A stretch of DNA of 64,000 nucleotides from Apoda limacodes (lineage: Eukaryota; Arthropoda; Insecta; Lepidoptera; Limacodidae): contig OX291546.1 of assembly GCA_946406115.1 (NCBI GenBank), positions 15,555,019 to 15,619,018 on the forward strand, given 5' to 3'. The notes beneath the pieces are model-generated. The model saw nothing but the letters and a program-made list of their open reading frames with translations, had not been told where the DNA came from and did not search any database. Below, piece after piece: positions 47,301 through 57,792 of the stretch. Made by a program: the position numbers and the translations under genes. Position 1 is the stretch's first letter, and the number at the start of each line of letters is the position of its first letter.

Positions 47301-50300
47301 TACTCTCTGTTTGAGTATGAAGAGAGCTGCGTTTCTTTGCGCGTTAAAATCTGGAACGTGGAAATTCAATGGAAAGAACCAAAGTTACCGACATAGCTCA
47401 AACTATTAGCAAGCTAAATTCTTAATAAGCAGGCCTCGTTGCTCGCTGAATCGATAACCAATGGGTAAGAAAAGTTCTCGAGTGGTGGCCATAGATTGGA
47501 AGACGTAGTGTGGGACACCTCTTACCAGGTAGGCAGACGAGGCGGTTACAGCTGCAGGAAGTCATTGAAAGCAGGCGGCCCAAAACTGGCCGTCGTCTAA
47601 CGTCTTCAAGCTTCCACGATGTTGCTGATATGATAAGAACAGGATGAAAAACCTTAAATGTTTGAAGGAATCATACAAAAATACTCAAATCGAACAGTTA
47701 CTTACCAAGTCCAAACTGGTTTTAAAGCCTTTCATGTATTTTAAGAAGCAGCCATTTTCACAGCAATGCGTGCCCCTGGTTTTGCAAGCGTCCAAAGGCG
47801 TATAAAAAAAGATTTTCTACTCTTATCAGGCAACTTTGGTCATACGTCCATAGGCAGCGGTGAACGCTTACCATTAGGCGGACCGCAAGCTTGTTTGTCA
47901 CTATCACTGCGGTTTCCTGTCTACACTGACAATTCATTTGTTGTTACAATTAATATTTGAGTCATTTACTGATTAGAAAATGGAAACTATTTTGTATGTC
48001 GTGTACGTAATGTATTCGTGTGCATAGATACCGCGATGGGCGTATCCAGAAACATCCATGAGGCGCTAATAAATAAAGAGGACTATATATCTTAAATATA
48101 GATATTTTTTCATGTAAATAGACCATAATGTACTACTTAGTACATTACAATTGGGCGGGATTTTGACGTTTCTATGCTTTATTTCACAGACTATATGTTA
48201 GTATACTAGTCCTTTACTCAGGTTTGGGTATAAATAAAAAAGTACTCTATTGGAGTTTGTTTCTACCTCAATCGACGTCATACTTCCACGGGATATTAAA
48301 TGTCTCTAAGATCGAATCCGAAATAAGGACATCCAGACCAGATGAAGAAGAGAACCAAAGTTACCGACAAAGCTCGCAGAATTTGCAAGCTGAAGTGGCA
48401 GCGGGCTGGCCACGTCTGTCAGAGGACCGATGGCCGATGGAGGAGACGTGTCCTAGAGTGGAGACCGCGTATGGGGAGGCTAGGCGTGGGACGCCCTCCA
48501 GCCCGGTGGACCGACGACCTTAAAAAGGTGGCTGATGGTAACTGGATGCGGAAGGCAGAGGACCGGGAGAAATGGCGCGCCATAGAGGAGGCTTATGTCC
48601 AGCAGTAGTCCAATATATGATGATATTAAATGTTTGCTTGATAACAAACTACCGTTTCTGCTCTCTATTTACAAGCTTAGAACACTCATGGGTCCTGTTA
48701 TTTGCACATAGTATAGTACTATCGATTAAAATTATCGATTGTAGGCGTTCGGAAAATTATTCTCCAAGGGAGTAAATAAGGGTGCGTTTAGTTATGGCGA
48801 TAGTATTAGAATTTACTACTCTGCTGATATTATCTGACTTATTACAAAAAATCCGGTAAAAAACATTTAAAATCAATATTTTTTGTTGTGTAATCAATCA
48901 AATCAATGTAATTGTCAAATTGTTTCATGTAGAAATAACATGGCCTCAGAACGTTCCTCTTAATTTATTGTACTAGGAAAATAGCATAGCAATATAAATA
49001 TAATGGCTTTTATTCTTTCTGGTGCTTCCTGGTGAAGGAGAGCATCCTGAGGAAGCCTGCACATGTCAAAAAAAGACGTATGTAATCTACAATCCGCACT
49101 GGGCCCGCGTGTGGACTATGACCCTAATCGCCCCCGGTGGGGGTAGGCCGTGCCTCAACAGCGTGGACGTATGAGGCTTATGAACTAGGAATACTTATAT
49201 ATAGAATAGCAATGTGTGCATAGGTACACAATGGCTAACTCCATTTTTTTATGATCTAATATTTTATAATTTTTGTACATAAATGTTGCGTAGTGGTGTA
49301 AGCAATAAACGGCACTAATGAATTTATGTTCTATTATAAAACCAGCTTGATCATAATGGCTTTATTACATTTCACATAACATGAACATTTGAATATTAAG
49401 TTATAATATATGTAGTTGTATAAATTATATATAATTTATGTCTTCTAAACTACAGATTAATTAATTTCATTAGGTACACTAGTCGCTACAATTTAGTAAT
49501 GAAACCGGTCAAGTGCGAGTTGGACTCGTGCATCGAGGGTTTCGTGCCTACCACACGGAGAAATAAAATATTGTTCGAATTAATAAACTGTTTATTAAAA
49601 TGCATTAATACTAAATTGTATTAATTTCAAATATTTTTTTTCTGGAAATTAAAAAGCAATATAAAAAGTACATTTTATTAATTCCATAAAATAATATCAA
49701 CTAAATAGTTTTATTTGGTTCCGTAATTAATAATTTGTACTTCGGATTACAGAATTTTACAAATCCTATAAAACTCCTCGAATTTATGAGTAGGGTAATT
49801 AATATCAACATATAAAGCTTACTAAAGGTAACAAAAAGTTTCATTAAAGTGGGCAGATAAAACACAACTTGTCATTACAATGAAGGCCAATAACGTTTAC
49901 AAACACCTTTCTAAGAATTAGTGAAGTTTACTAATAACAAACATCATATCGTACTGCTACGAATTAAGGTTGACGTCACGCGTCTTACATCGCGCTATCG
50001 AAGTTTATACTGACATACCGAAATGCCAGTTAAGTGTGACAAGGCGTTCTCTAGGTATAACTCCTTACCTGGCGGGGCATTCCCCTTAACCGCCGCTCCA
50101 CAATTGTTAACCCTGAGCTGAACATATTTGACGCACTATCCGCCGCAGCACTTCCTTCATTTACCAGGTTATTAACCGTACGCTGCGCATCACAGAGCTT
50201 CATCAGGATTTACTCGTATCGGTGTAATGAAACGCTGTTTGTAAGAGTTTTTATATATGTGTGTGTCCTATGTGTGTATTTATAAAAAAAAAGTTTATAT

Positions 50301-51664
50301 ATGTTTTGTATCCGTTGTCTGGATATATTCTGGTATCGATATGTGTACAAGGTTTGCATAGTTTGGAACCAGACGGGGCTTCCCAAAAATATCCAAAAAA
50401 AAAATCAAATATATTAATTATTTATTATTATTTACTGTGGTCATACATTGTATCTAAACTAACTATACTATGTTCCATTAGTTATAAATACTAGGTATAT
50501 ATACAAACTTTAAGAAGTAAGTCATGAACTCGACGCGGAGTACTTGTAATATTTTCATGAAAAGTCCGTTTAATATTTACAGACTGACCCGGATATGTCT
50601 CGTGAAGGTGGCTCGATCCCGGTGACTATAACGCTGCAGGAGGCTAGCGGTCGCAACGTGCTACTTCTGCCAATGGGAGCTGGTGATGACATGGCTCACT
50701 CGCAAAACGAGAAGCTCAACGTGCGCAACTATATTGAGGGCGTGAGTATCTTGTCTTTTTCATCCTTTGTTAAGAGAGCGATATAAGCCAGAAAGCTAAT
50801 TTTTACAAAAAAATCTTAGCTTTATGTATAGATAGATATGTTTTTATGTTATAGTATCGACAAAAAGGTAGATCCAAAAAGACGCTTTTGTGGCTCGCTC
50901 ACGCTCTGGACAATTTACTCTTGTATGCCTTTGGTGTATAATCACACTCTGCGTAAAACACTTCTAGCCAAAGCCATCATACAGTTTTTTTTGTAGAATC
51001 TTGAAGGTTACATAGATCTTCGGCTTTCTGACAAGAATCTATAAGAGTACTTGTAAACTTTACGCTTTGTACTTTTACCACGGTTAAGGAACAGATAGAC
51101 AATTCTGTTTATTAAATTTCCTCTACAAGAAGTTACGCGATTCAACCTGTCCTATATGTTTTGGTGGTTGGGCTTCCTACGAACTTTTTATTCGTATTGT
51201 GGAGTACGAAATAGTAGGAAAGGGGTTTTTTTATCAATAGAGCCCATGTTCGCTTATTTTATGACTTTCTTGAATTGACACTGTTATGAAGCCTGTAATA
51301 ATTTTATCCCTATGCGTTATGCATTCGATGTTAGTTGATTTTTTAAATACTAAAGTACCAGACTGTAATATTAAGAGCCAGTACGGATAGATGGACTGTT
51401 CATTACTTTCTTGGGGATTTTTGATAATCAAAAAATCGATATTATTCGCCAAATTAGGGACCCTCATTATATTCATTGTTGTAAGTGATTGAGTTTTAAA
51501 ACGTTAATTTTGACAAGTTGTTTTATAGTTTTCCATTAATGGCTGAAATATGTAGTAAAAGTGTTTTTTTTTAATTGCTCTTAGTAAATTAATTCTAAAA
51601 TATTTATTTTCAGATCAAATTGTTCGCTGCCTACCTTTACGAAGTCGGCAAACTTTCGAAGTAA
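38342..51664 (+). CDS. CNDP2: Cytosolic non-specific dipeptidase (CNDP2-like, M20 metallopeptidase)
   Basis: Di-zinc or di-manganese M20 peptidase that hydrolyses dipeptides such as Cys-Gly, likely cytosolic. Exons: 38342-38608, 39822-40019, 40312-40573, 42749-42896, 43477-43577, 43971-44101, 46648-46770, 50583-50741, 51614-51664; all GT-AG with consistent phase, 479 residues (human CNDP2 475). Ligands: YGHLDVQP (His101, Asp103), [10 protein letters not shown] (Asp134), [11 protein letters not shown] (catalytic Glu168, metal Glu169), CISDNYWLG (Asp199) and AHSQNEKL (His449). The dimerisation or lid domain has [14 protein letters not shown]. The C-terminus is [13 protein letters not shown] chose ATG 38342 because it aligns with the family start and has AAA before ATGG. 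The frame is open upstream, with in-frame ATGs at 38141 and 38201 that would add up to 67 residues. Introns carry a Tigger derivative, family X and LINE debris. Confidence 0.95.
38881..38904 (+). repeat. (ATATG)n microsatellite
   Basis: Four or more tandem ATATG units in intron 1 of the dipeptidase gene. Confidence 0.85.
40680..41196 (+). mobile_element. Tigger/pogo-type deletion derivative with TA duplication
   Basis: Ends are CAGTAATACCCTGAC on the left and GGTATTACTG on the right, flanked by TA at 40678-40679 and 41197-41198, which is the target site of the Tc1/mariner superfamily. Subterminal blocks (GCGAATTCG-AGTTACGCG left; ATGCGAATTCGACTTACACGG right) are inverted relative to each other. 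From ATG 40833 a 33-codon ORF encodes [20 protein letters not shown], which resembles the N-terminus of Tigger-family transposases ahead of their CENP-B-like helix-turn-helix, then stops. The rest of the transposase is deleted. In intron 3 of the dipeptidase gene. Confidence 0.8.
42361..42700 (-). repeat. Repeat family X, copy 3 (extends further 5')
   Basis: On minus the copy ends AAGCAGTAATGGCTACAACA, GCCAACAGTCAG plus seven A. It contains GGTCATAAAACTATCATTAG and AATTAATTGTGAAATCCACA and lacks the central block between CTCGCTATAA and CTCCTGGCGC. An ORF of 102 codons (42406-42714) spans into more 5' sequence than copies 1 and 2 show, with the shared words [17 protein letters not shown]. In intron 3 of the dipeptidase gene, 48 bp from exon 4. 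Confidence 0.7.
44651..44716 (-). repeat. CR1/Jockey-like LINE 3' tail
   Basis: Reverse of the family end: ATACCACTAAGGTTGCAAAC, AAGCTTACGGTCCGCCTGAT, GGTAAGCGGTCACCGTAGCC. In dipeptidase intron 6. Confidence 0.85.
44800..44960 (+). repeat. RTE-like RT fragment
   Basis: Encodes [20 protein letters not shown], then in a shifted frame the [18 protein letters not shown] block typical of RTE-related C-terminal regions (GTCATGACTTACGCCGCCGA). In dipeptidase intron 6. Confidence 0.75.
47060..47222 (+). repeat. Dispersed lepidopteran repeat family D
   Basis: CTGAGTTTCTTGCCGGTTCT then TCTCTGTAGTAAAATC, CGAACCGGTGGTAAAG, a GACAATTTAAAAGTGCT block and TTACTTGAATAAA. The same family occurs on minus at 63310-63425. 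I recognise the block from many lepidopteran genomes as the end of a retroposon. In dipeptidase intron 7. Confidence 0.7.
47370..47545 (+). repeat. Degenerate RTE-like 3' fragment
   Basis: AGAACCAAAGTTACCGACAT matches AGAACCAAAGTTACCGACAA of the better copy at 48350. Later GRRSVG and a GRQTRR piece correspond to the [13 protein letters not shown] region. Stops in all frames. In dipeptidase intron 7. Confidence 0.65.
47765..47905 (+). repeat. CR1/Jockey-like LINE 3' tail, rearranged
   Basis: The 3' box appears twice in part: TGCAAGCGTCCAAAGGCGTATAAAA, then ACGTCCATAGGCAGCGGTGA, CGCTTACCATTAGGCGGACC and GCAAGCTTGTTTGTCAC. In dipeptidase intron 7. Confidence 0.7.
48325..48610 (+). repeat. RTE-like LINE 3' fragment with intact 88-codon tail
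   Basis: The reading frame 48342-48608 encodes a C-terminal RTE-type tail: [54 protein letters not shown] and stop. Its intactness over 88 codons means a fairly recent insertion compared with the fragments at 10258 (minus) and 47370, which belong to the same subfamily. In dipeptidase intron 7. Confidence 0.8.
49015..49190 (+). repeat. Dispersed repeat family B
   Basis: CTTCCTGGTGAAGGAGAGCA, TCCTGAGGAAGCCTGCACAT, CGCACTGGGCCCGCGTGTGG, GGGGGTAGGCCGTGCCTCAA then CAGCGTGGACGTATGAGGC. In dipeptidase intron 7. Confidence 0.65.
49500..49560 (+). repeat. Dispersed repeat family C fragment
   Basis: AAACCGGTCAAGTGCGAGTT, GGACTCGTGCATCGAGGGTT matches AAATCAGCCAAGTGCGAGTC, TGGCTCGCGAAACCGAGGGT at 55388. 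A shorter piece of the same opening (AACCGGCCAAGTGCG) is at 15712, next to the TIR element. Class unknown to me. Confidence 0.55.
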
Positions 51665-51669
51665 ATAGT

Positions 51670-53794
51670 TGAAAGTACAAAGTTACTCAAATAGTATTCG
51701 CATAATCAATTATTTTATCATTAGGTACCATTCGTAATAATAAATACCCTAAGTGACAGATTGTAAATTGCTGCTTTACACCGCACCATATGAAAATATT
51801 TTTGGTGACTTTAAAAAGAACAATCATACAGCCTTTTTTCAAGAATTACTATACCTTTTTGAATGTGATTGTAATAACCATTTTTTTTTTATTAGTACTT
51901 CATACATAACTAATAAATAACAACCTAATTACTAAGACAGCGCTCCACCCACGACACGATCATATGTCAATTTTAGCTACAAATGACCAAATGAGGTCTC
52001 AACCACGGACCATGAACTTCAATCTAAAATAATCCAACTTAAACCAACTCACTACAAACAACCACAGGTATTTTGTTCTTTTCGTAGTTGTATGTCAGCT
52101 GACAATGTCAAATTTGTCTACCGGTCCATTTGATTTAATACGGTCAAAAAAAGGTTAAACCAACTTAGCCGTGGTTTCTACCGGTCATGGTTTCTTCTGG
52201 TTGTGGAGACGGACCGCTACCATTATAATGCTTAACATATCTAAACCTAAATATATAAAGAAGTACTAAATAAACTAAATAAATAAATAAACTAAATTAT
52301 ACCAAAATAAAATTATATATTTTTTTAATTACTTTTTGTCAGTTACTAAGGTCGAGTAGGTAGTTATTATTACATATACATATATAAATAAGTTATCAAC
52401 TGTTGTGTGTGTTAAAACTTAGCAATGGCCGCGTATGGTTGATTATATTAATTTTTTTTCGTGGTTCAATAAAGTAATTTATAATATTATTTGTTCCAAA
52501 TAAAACAGTTTATTGTTTATAAAACTACTATTTATCACCAAAGGACTATTTCTTAGTGTTTTTTGTCAAAGTTAATATTACTTTTTAGTTTTACTAGTTG
52601 TCTTTAAAAAACGTTGAATTTTTTTCAAACTTAACCTGACTATAGGTCAATAAGATTTTCATTCTCAACAAAAATAAATAAATAGACTGATGTAATAAAA
52701 ATCATAATTACTACGTTGATCAATTGTTTGATTATGAAGTATATAATATAATATTACACAGGAAAAGGCTTTGTATTGTCATTCCTGTTATAAGTACAAT
52801 TAAATGATAATCTCTAACGTTAATTATATTTTGTGACTTTCGTAACGCATCATAATAAGTTCATTGGTAATATTTTTAATAAAATTCAGATGTTTGTCAC
52901 CATAAATGTTTATTTATTACATTTGTCATAATTATAATTAATTCAATTGCATTATAATCGACTGCAGTGAGTTATAGTCTTAATATAGCTTTTCCATTTA
53001 CCCATAAGCATAATTATAAGAAATACATAGGTTTTTGATAATTAATTATTTTTGGGTCTTAACGCTACGATAAAAGTTTTAAAGTACATCCATGAATATG
53101 ATTATTTGCGCATAATTTTTTTTTTAAAAAAAGGGTTTAAAACTTTTTTGGCCTGTAATTCCAATATGTATAATGTAATATTATCTATTTATATTTGAGA
53201 TGTATATTCGTTTTTATGAAGATGTTTGATGTAAAAGTGTTTGATAATGAATGATTATGCTGTAACTTTGTCACTTTTATATTTTTAGACATAAAAATAT
53301 ACATATACATGTTATACGTTGTTTTTTTTTTTATCATCGCTGGAGATGTCAAAACCAACTTTCCATAATTCAGAGGCAACTTTTCTAAAGTCATTTAGTC
53401 GGATATTTTAGCAACCGATGGTTTTAAACTAATTCCACCCTACTGACCGTGAACCTGCCAAGCTGGATTTTGGCGCTTGAGATCGCCGCAATTATTATTA
53501 AGCAACTAAAGGCCCTCCCCTAGACACCTTTTATCTTGCGCCAATAGGTGTTGCACAGTTGTGTTCTTTTATGGCCGCTCCAAGTTTTGGCGTAAACAAA
53601 AAATCAAGTTAATTATTTTTGAGAGTTTCGGTAGTGCTGATAATTTTTATACGGTAAGTAAATTGTTTTGATTTTGTGTTTATTTGTTGGAGGGTAGAGA
53701 GTTATATGTTTGTCGTGGGAGTGGGCATCTATCTTTTAAGGAAAGGATGCATTGCATGCCTTGATTTTCTTAAGTATAGTTACATTATGCCTTA
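51670..53794. other. Intergenic AT-rich DNA; poly(A) signal, no gene seen
   Basis: Downstream of the dipeptidase gene. AATAAA at 51739-51744, 75 bp past the stop, is its likely poly(A) signal. Beyond it I find no coding region. A block at 51935-52215 has CAACCACGG near its left end and CCGTGGTT with ACAACC-type words near its right end, which could be a decayed inverted-repeat element. Confidence 0.5.
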
Positions 53795-54205
53795 ATATTC
53801 ATCCCCCCGACAGACCTCGGCATGGTCGTAAAACTATAGTTAGGCGGCCACGGCACGTACTAACGGCCCCAGATGATCTCGCTATCCGGATAGCGAGATT
53901 AGTCTCACCGACCTCCCCCAATAGGGCCTCCGTCCAAACACGACGCTGACGTCCCCGGGTTCGTCGGCGCCCGCAAGGATACACGAGATATCAAAGAGTG
54001 CCGGGGCCCCACTCAATTCGGGTTCGAGACTCACGACGGTCGAAGTGACGCCCCCGAGAGCGACAACCCAAGCCGAGGCTCCCCCCGCGGGCAGCCCTTG
54101 AGCGTTGGACGCTACACGGGCTGAGGCTCCTTCAGAGACTCGCCCAAAAAAGCCCGGTGAAGCAGTAATGGCTGCAACAGCCAACTGCATAGTCAGTGCA
54201 AAATA
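53795..54205 (+). repeat. Repeat family X, copy 4
   Basis: 5'-shortened copy starting ATCCCCCCGACAGACCTCGG. Contains AGCGAGATTAGTCTCACCGA, CCGGGTTCGTCGGCG, GGTTCGAGACTCACG, AGCGACAACCCAAGCCGAGG, AGCCCTTGAGCGTTGGACGC, AAGCAGTAATGGCTGCAACA, GCCAACTGCA and an A-rich end at about 54205. The forward ORF repeats DRPRHGRKTIVRRPRHVLTA. Confidence 0.8.
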
Positions 54206-55387
54206 AAGAAAGCCTTAATAGGCCGACTGCATTCAGACTGCCCAGTAGGTTTGCAGTTCCATTGTAGCTTAATTTCTCTTTTGCAGTCGAAATTTAGCAT
54301 GTCTTTCTTCAACCTAAAAATATAAATGTTCCAGCAATAAATATAGGCTTTTCTGGGGCATACCATGCTCTCTAATGCTATTTATTCAATAGGCAAAATC
54401 TCCCTTATAACAAGTCAAAGAGAAATAATTAAGTAGATAGGTGGATAAATATATATATACTTTATTTCAAAAATGTGAAGTATAAACAAATTAAAATTAA
54501 CAACTAAACTTACAGTATACAATCAGGCGGTCTCTACCAAACAACCTTTGGGTAGGTAGAAAATGAAAAATATACAGAAAAGGTAAGTGATGCATAATAA
54601 AATAATACCTATTAAAATTTAATTATAATATAAATAATATTTTAAACTGTAGGTAATAGTCAAGTAAAATAAATACATACACATTTACATATATATGAAA
54701 TATAATATTATATTGATTCATATATAAAATATGATACATATGAATTCACATTAACATAATTAACATATATTTGCTAAGATACGTAAAATAAGTTTATTGA
54801 ACAAGATTGCTGTAATAATTTATTCCACAGTCTTGTTTCATGTACCGTGAATGCATTAGTATATAAACTAGTAATGTGGATTGGTAATTTAAGTAAAGGA
54901 AGGAAGGCCGAATATGTAGATTAGAAGGCAGCACACTCCACAAGAAGGTGACTTTATTTGCTCAAACCCCACTATATAATTTTTTTTATAAAAAGTCCCT
55001 TTATACATTTAAGCTTTTTCTAAAAATGTGAATTAAACTCCAGCCCTCCACCCCACTACAGTCAGCACTAGCTGCCGAGGACTAGGAGCATATTGTGACA
55101 CAAATAAATCAAAACCTAAGGGGTACTTCCCGTTGTCCTAAAATCATGAAATTAGGCAAGAAGCAAGATGTTACATCTCCAAATATAGGAAAAAACCCAA
55201 AAACTGATAATTAAGACATAAACCTATAAGACTTGATCTAATTCTGGAAGAACTATTTACATATAATAAGTTTGTACAGAACCCTTGGTGCGCGAGCCAG
55301 ACTTATTGTATGTGTATAAGTACCTAAATGTAATATAAGTTTTTAACGTGAGTTACTGTCAGTTAATTTCCTACTAATAATAAATAA
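54206..55387. other. Intergenic AT-rich DNA, no gene seen
   Basis: No domain on either strand. The stretch 54450-54560 (TACTTTATTTCAAAAATGTG then AATTAACAACTAAACTTACA) looks like part of a dispersed repeat, but there is no second copy in the window to confirm it. Confidence 0.4.
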
Positions 55388-55440
55388 AAAAATCAGCCAA
55401 GTGCGAGTCTGGCTCGCGAAACCGAGGGTTTACAGACTTA
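55388..55440 (+). repeat. Dispersed repeat family C fragment
   Basis: Second clear copy of the CCAAGTGCGAGTC / CCGAGGGTTT block; the BEL/Pao element inserted 16 bp downstream of it. Confidence 0.55.
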
Positions 55441-55456
55441 TAATATATAATATCAT

Positions 55457-55813
55457 TGTTCCGTGAATTTCTACCGCCTTTCCCGTCTCATAAAACCATA
55501 CATTCCGATTCCCCGTACCGACTATTGCATGGACCCTTGTCGCACACAACGACGCCGAGTAAGCCTCGCTACACTCGGCAAGTTCATCGTCGGGACGCCT
55601 TTAGACGTCTCGACGTCGCCGCCTCAACGCGTGCGCCGCCAACCGCCGCAGCACGCAGCCCCCCGCGCCCGATCCGAGCGGCCGCCGATGCTACACGACG
55701 AGTCGCTCGCCAGTCCAGAACGCACCGCGCCCCATATAAGCCGTATCCGCCTTATATAAAATTTTGAAGTAAGTGTTGTTTGTCTCTAAAAGCCGCCCGC
55801 TCCCGCTCGTTCA
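55457..55813 (+). repeat. 5' LTR of BEL/Pao element
   Basis: Starts TGTTCCGTGAATTTC and ends CGCTCGTTCA. It contains CATATAAGCC and TTATATAAAA near its 3' part, possible TATA-like promoter words. The ORFs of 98-103 codons inside it are repeated in the 3' LTR and are not genes. Confidence 0.95.
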
Positions 55814-55817
55814 TTTT

Positions 55818-55835
55818 TGGCGCTCCCAGACCGAG
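55818..55835 (+). other. Primer-binding site of BEL/Pao element
   Basis: TGGCGCTCCCAGACCGAG starts four bases after the 5' LTR and begins with TGG, the complement of a tRNA CCA end. The matching tRNA was not identified. Confidence 0.7.
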
Positions 55836-55995
55836 ATTGGGATCGTGAGTGATAAAAAGGACAGAGTGCTAAAGTTGAAGAAACATCGTGTGTGACCATT
55901 GGAATACGTGCAAAAGGTACTCCTATATCGTACTTCCTACCCGCCTTTATTTCATTAATTTGTCTGTTCTTTCATTAATTTCACTAATTTTAAAT

Positions 55996-57792
55996 ATGTC
56001 CGTTACCGCTAAAGTCCCGACCCCCGTTGCCACTTTCACCGCTAAATCCCATGTCCTCGCGGACATTTATAACAAATTTAAGGACAATGAGCCTTCCGTC
56101 TCGGCCAGTGTACTCAAGCGACACTACGAGTCTCACTATAAAATTGCCACCGAGGCATATTTCGAAATCGTGGCCTCCGGGATCGAGGATGAAACGTTCC
56201 GCGAAAAGTACAGCCTGATGAACGGCCACATGTTCGAGATCGATTCCGCGACCGACCCATCCCCGAAACCCGAACAATTGAAACCTACCGAACCGATGCC
56301 GTCCACAAGTAGCTCCGCTTACCTACCGCCCATTGTCCTACCGAAATTTAACGGTAATATTAGCGAGTGGTGGACGTACCAAGACCTTTTCCTGTCACTG
56401 GTCCATCAGAAGTCGGGGCTCCCAGTGGCCCAAAAACATTACTATCTGCGGGCCAGCTTAACTGGTGACGCAGCCGCATTGGTACGTCATCTGCCGGTTG
56501 ACGAGGCCAACTATGATACCGTGTGGTCCATCTTACGAGATCGGTACCACAACAACCGCGAGTTGATCGACACTTATGTCGATCAAATCCTAGACTTGCC
56601 ACCTATACCCAGCAGTGGACAAGGATTGAGGACCAATTTGTACGATCCGTTGCTTGAAGCCACCCGCGCGCTCAAGCAACTAGGATTACCGACCGATAGT
56701 TGGTCATATATTTTGCTTCGGATAGCACTTAAAAAACTGCCGAACCGAATAAGAACCGCTTATGAGTCCAAATATGGCTCCGCCGCGACTAAACACTTAC
56801 CGACGTTCGACCAACTAATGGAGCTACTCGATGAGCAATGCCGGCTCATCCAAATTACGAACCCACCGTCCCGTCCGACAACTGACTCACACCGACAAGT
56901 GACACCGCAGCCAGGCCGAATCCGATCGGCACATGTGTCTGTTCAACAGGAATATACCGCTCCCGCTCGTACCGCTACCGCTCAAACCGCTCCCGCTCAA
57001 ACCGACCCCGCGGCGTACCGAACGCCTGACCACACCGCTTTCGACAGTAGACGCACACAGTGGACTACTGGGTGCAATTATTGTCGCGATTGCCGTCACA
57101 CCCTACTACGGTGTGACCAATTTTTAAGGTTGAGTCCAGCCCAACGCCGAGGATGGGCTCAAACTAATAAAAAGTGTGCGCGTTGCTTACGTGACCATGA
57201 CATTGCTGACTGCCTAACCAGGGGCAGGTGCCGACTGTGCAATACTACAGACCACAACACCATGATCTGCACTGAAACAAACCCGCGGCAGCAATCAACT
57301 GCCTGGAGGTCCCAAACCAAACCACCACACACTACCTACACCACACACATGCGCACTTCACAACGTACATCACCGCGTACGTTACCGCCGACGTCACCAC
57401 GTACGTCACCGCCGACTTCACCACGTACGTCACCGCCGACGTCACCGCCGACGTCACCACGTGCGTCACCTAGACACACACGTCAAAGACGTGTGACATT
57501 CGCACCTCAACCCATCCATCGGGAGAGAACCCCGTCACCGCAGACGGGACCCGCTTCTTCATCCCGCGCCGCTCACTCAACAACAACCGCTTCAACCCGC
57601 GCTGCTCACTCACCGTACTCTGACACACCACATCTACACACACCGCGTTCCGAACTATTAGACCTAGAGGAGATACCGGCCGATGCCCCGTACCTCCACT
57701 ATGGCCCAGGTCCGCCTCACCGCAGAGGCGAACGCTATAACCAGGCCCAGGAAGCCTTCCGTCGCCTTCGCTTGGGTAACCCTAGGCAATGA
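55996..57792 (+). CDS. BEL/Pao Gag protein
   Basis: Structural protein that packages the element RNA. I place the start at ATG 55996 (598 residues); the frame is open further up to 55888, but that part looks like leader. The middle holds the DUF1759-like Gag region typical of Pao elements, with LPPIVLPKFNGNISEWWTYQ, then FLSLVH and KHYYLRASLTGDAAALVRHL. After a Pro/Thr-rich linker come zinc-knuckle-like Cys/His clusters (CNYCRDC, CARCLRDHDIADC, CRLCNTTDHNTMIC) for nucleic-acid binding. A run of TSPRTSPPTSP-type repeats follows at 57364-57475. The reading frame ends at TGA 57790-57792, and the same frame continues into pol. Confidence 0.9.
   Translation: MSVTAKVPTPVATFTAKSHVLADIYNKFKDNEPSVSASVLKRHYESHYKIATEAYFEIVASGIEDETFREKYSLMNGHMFEIDSATDPSPKPEQLKPTEPMPSTSSSAYLPPIVLPKFNGNISEWWTYQDLFLSLVHQKSGLPVAQKHYYLRASLTGDAAALVRHLPVDEANYDTVWSILRDRYHNNRELIDTYVDQILDLPPIPSSGQGLRTNLYDPLLEATRALKQLGLPTDSWSYILLRIALKKLPNRIRTAYESKYGSAATKHLPTFDQLMELLDEQCRLIQITNPPSRPTTDSHRQVTPQPGRIRSAHVSVQQEYTAPARTATAQTAPAQTDPAAYRTPDHTAFDSRRTQWTTGCNYCRDCRHTLLRCDQFLRLSPAQRRGWAQTNKKCARCLRDHDIADCLTRGRCRLCNTTDHNTMICTETNPRQQSTAWRSQTKPPHTTYTTHMRTSQRTSPRTLPPTSPRTSPPTSPRTSPPTSPPTSPRASPRHTRQRRVTFAPQPIHRERTPSPQTGPASSSRAAHSTTTASTRAAHSPYSDTPHLHTPRSELLDLEEIPADAPYLHYGPGPPHRRGERYNQAQEAFRRLRLGNPRQ

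Noticed and set aside
51935..52215. Possible decayed inverted-repeat element
   Set aside because: Only short CAACCACGG/CCGTGGTT words pair; too little to call.
55456..55767. ORFs of 98-103 codons inside both LTRs
   Set aside because: They repeat exactly in the other LTR and overlap each other in two frames; they reflect GC-rich LTR sequence, not genes.
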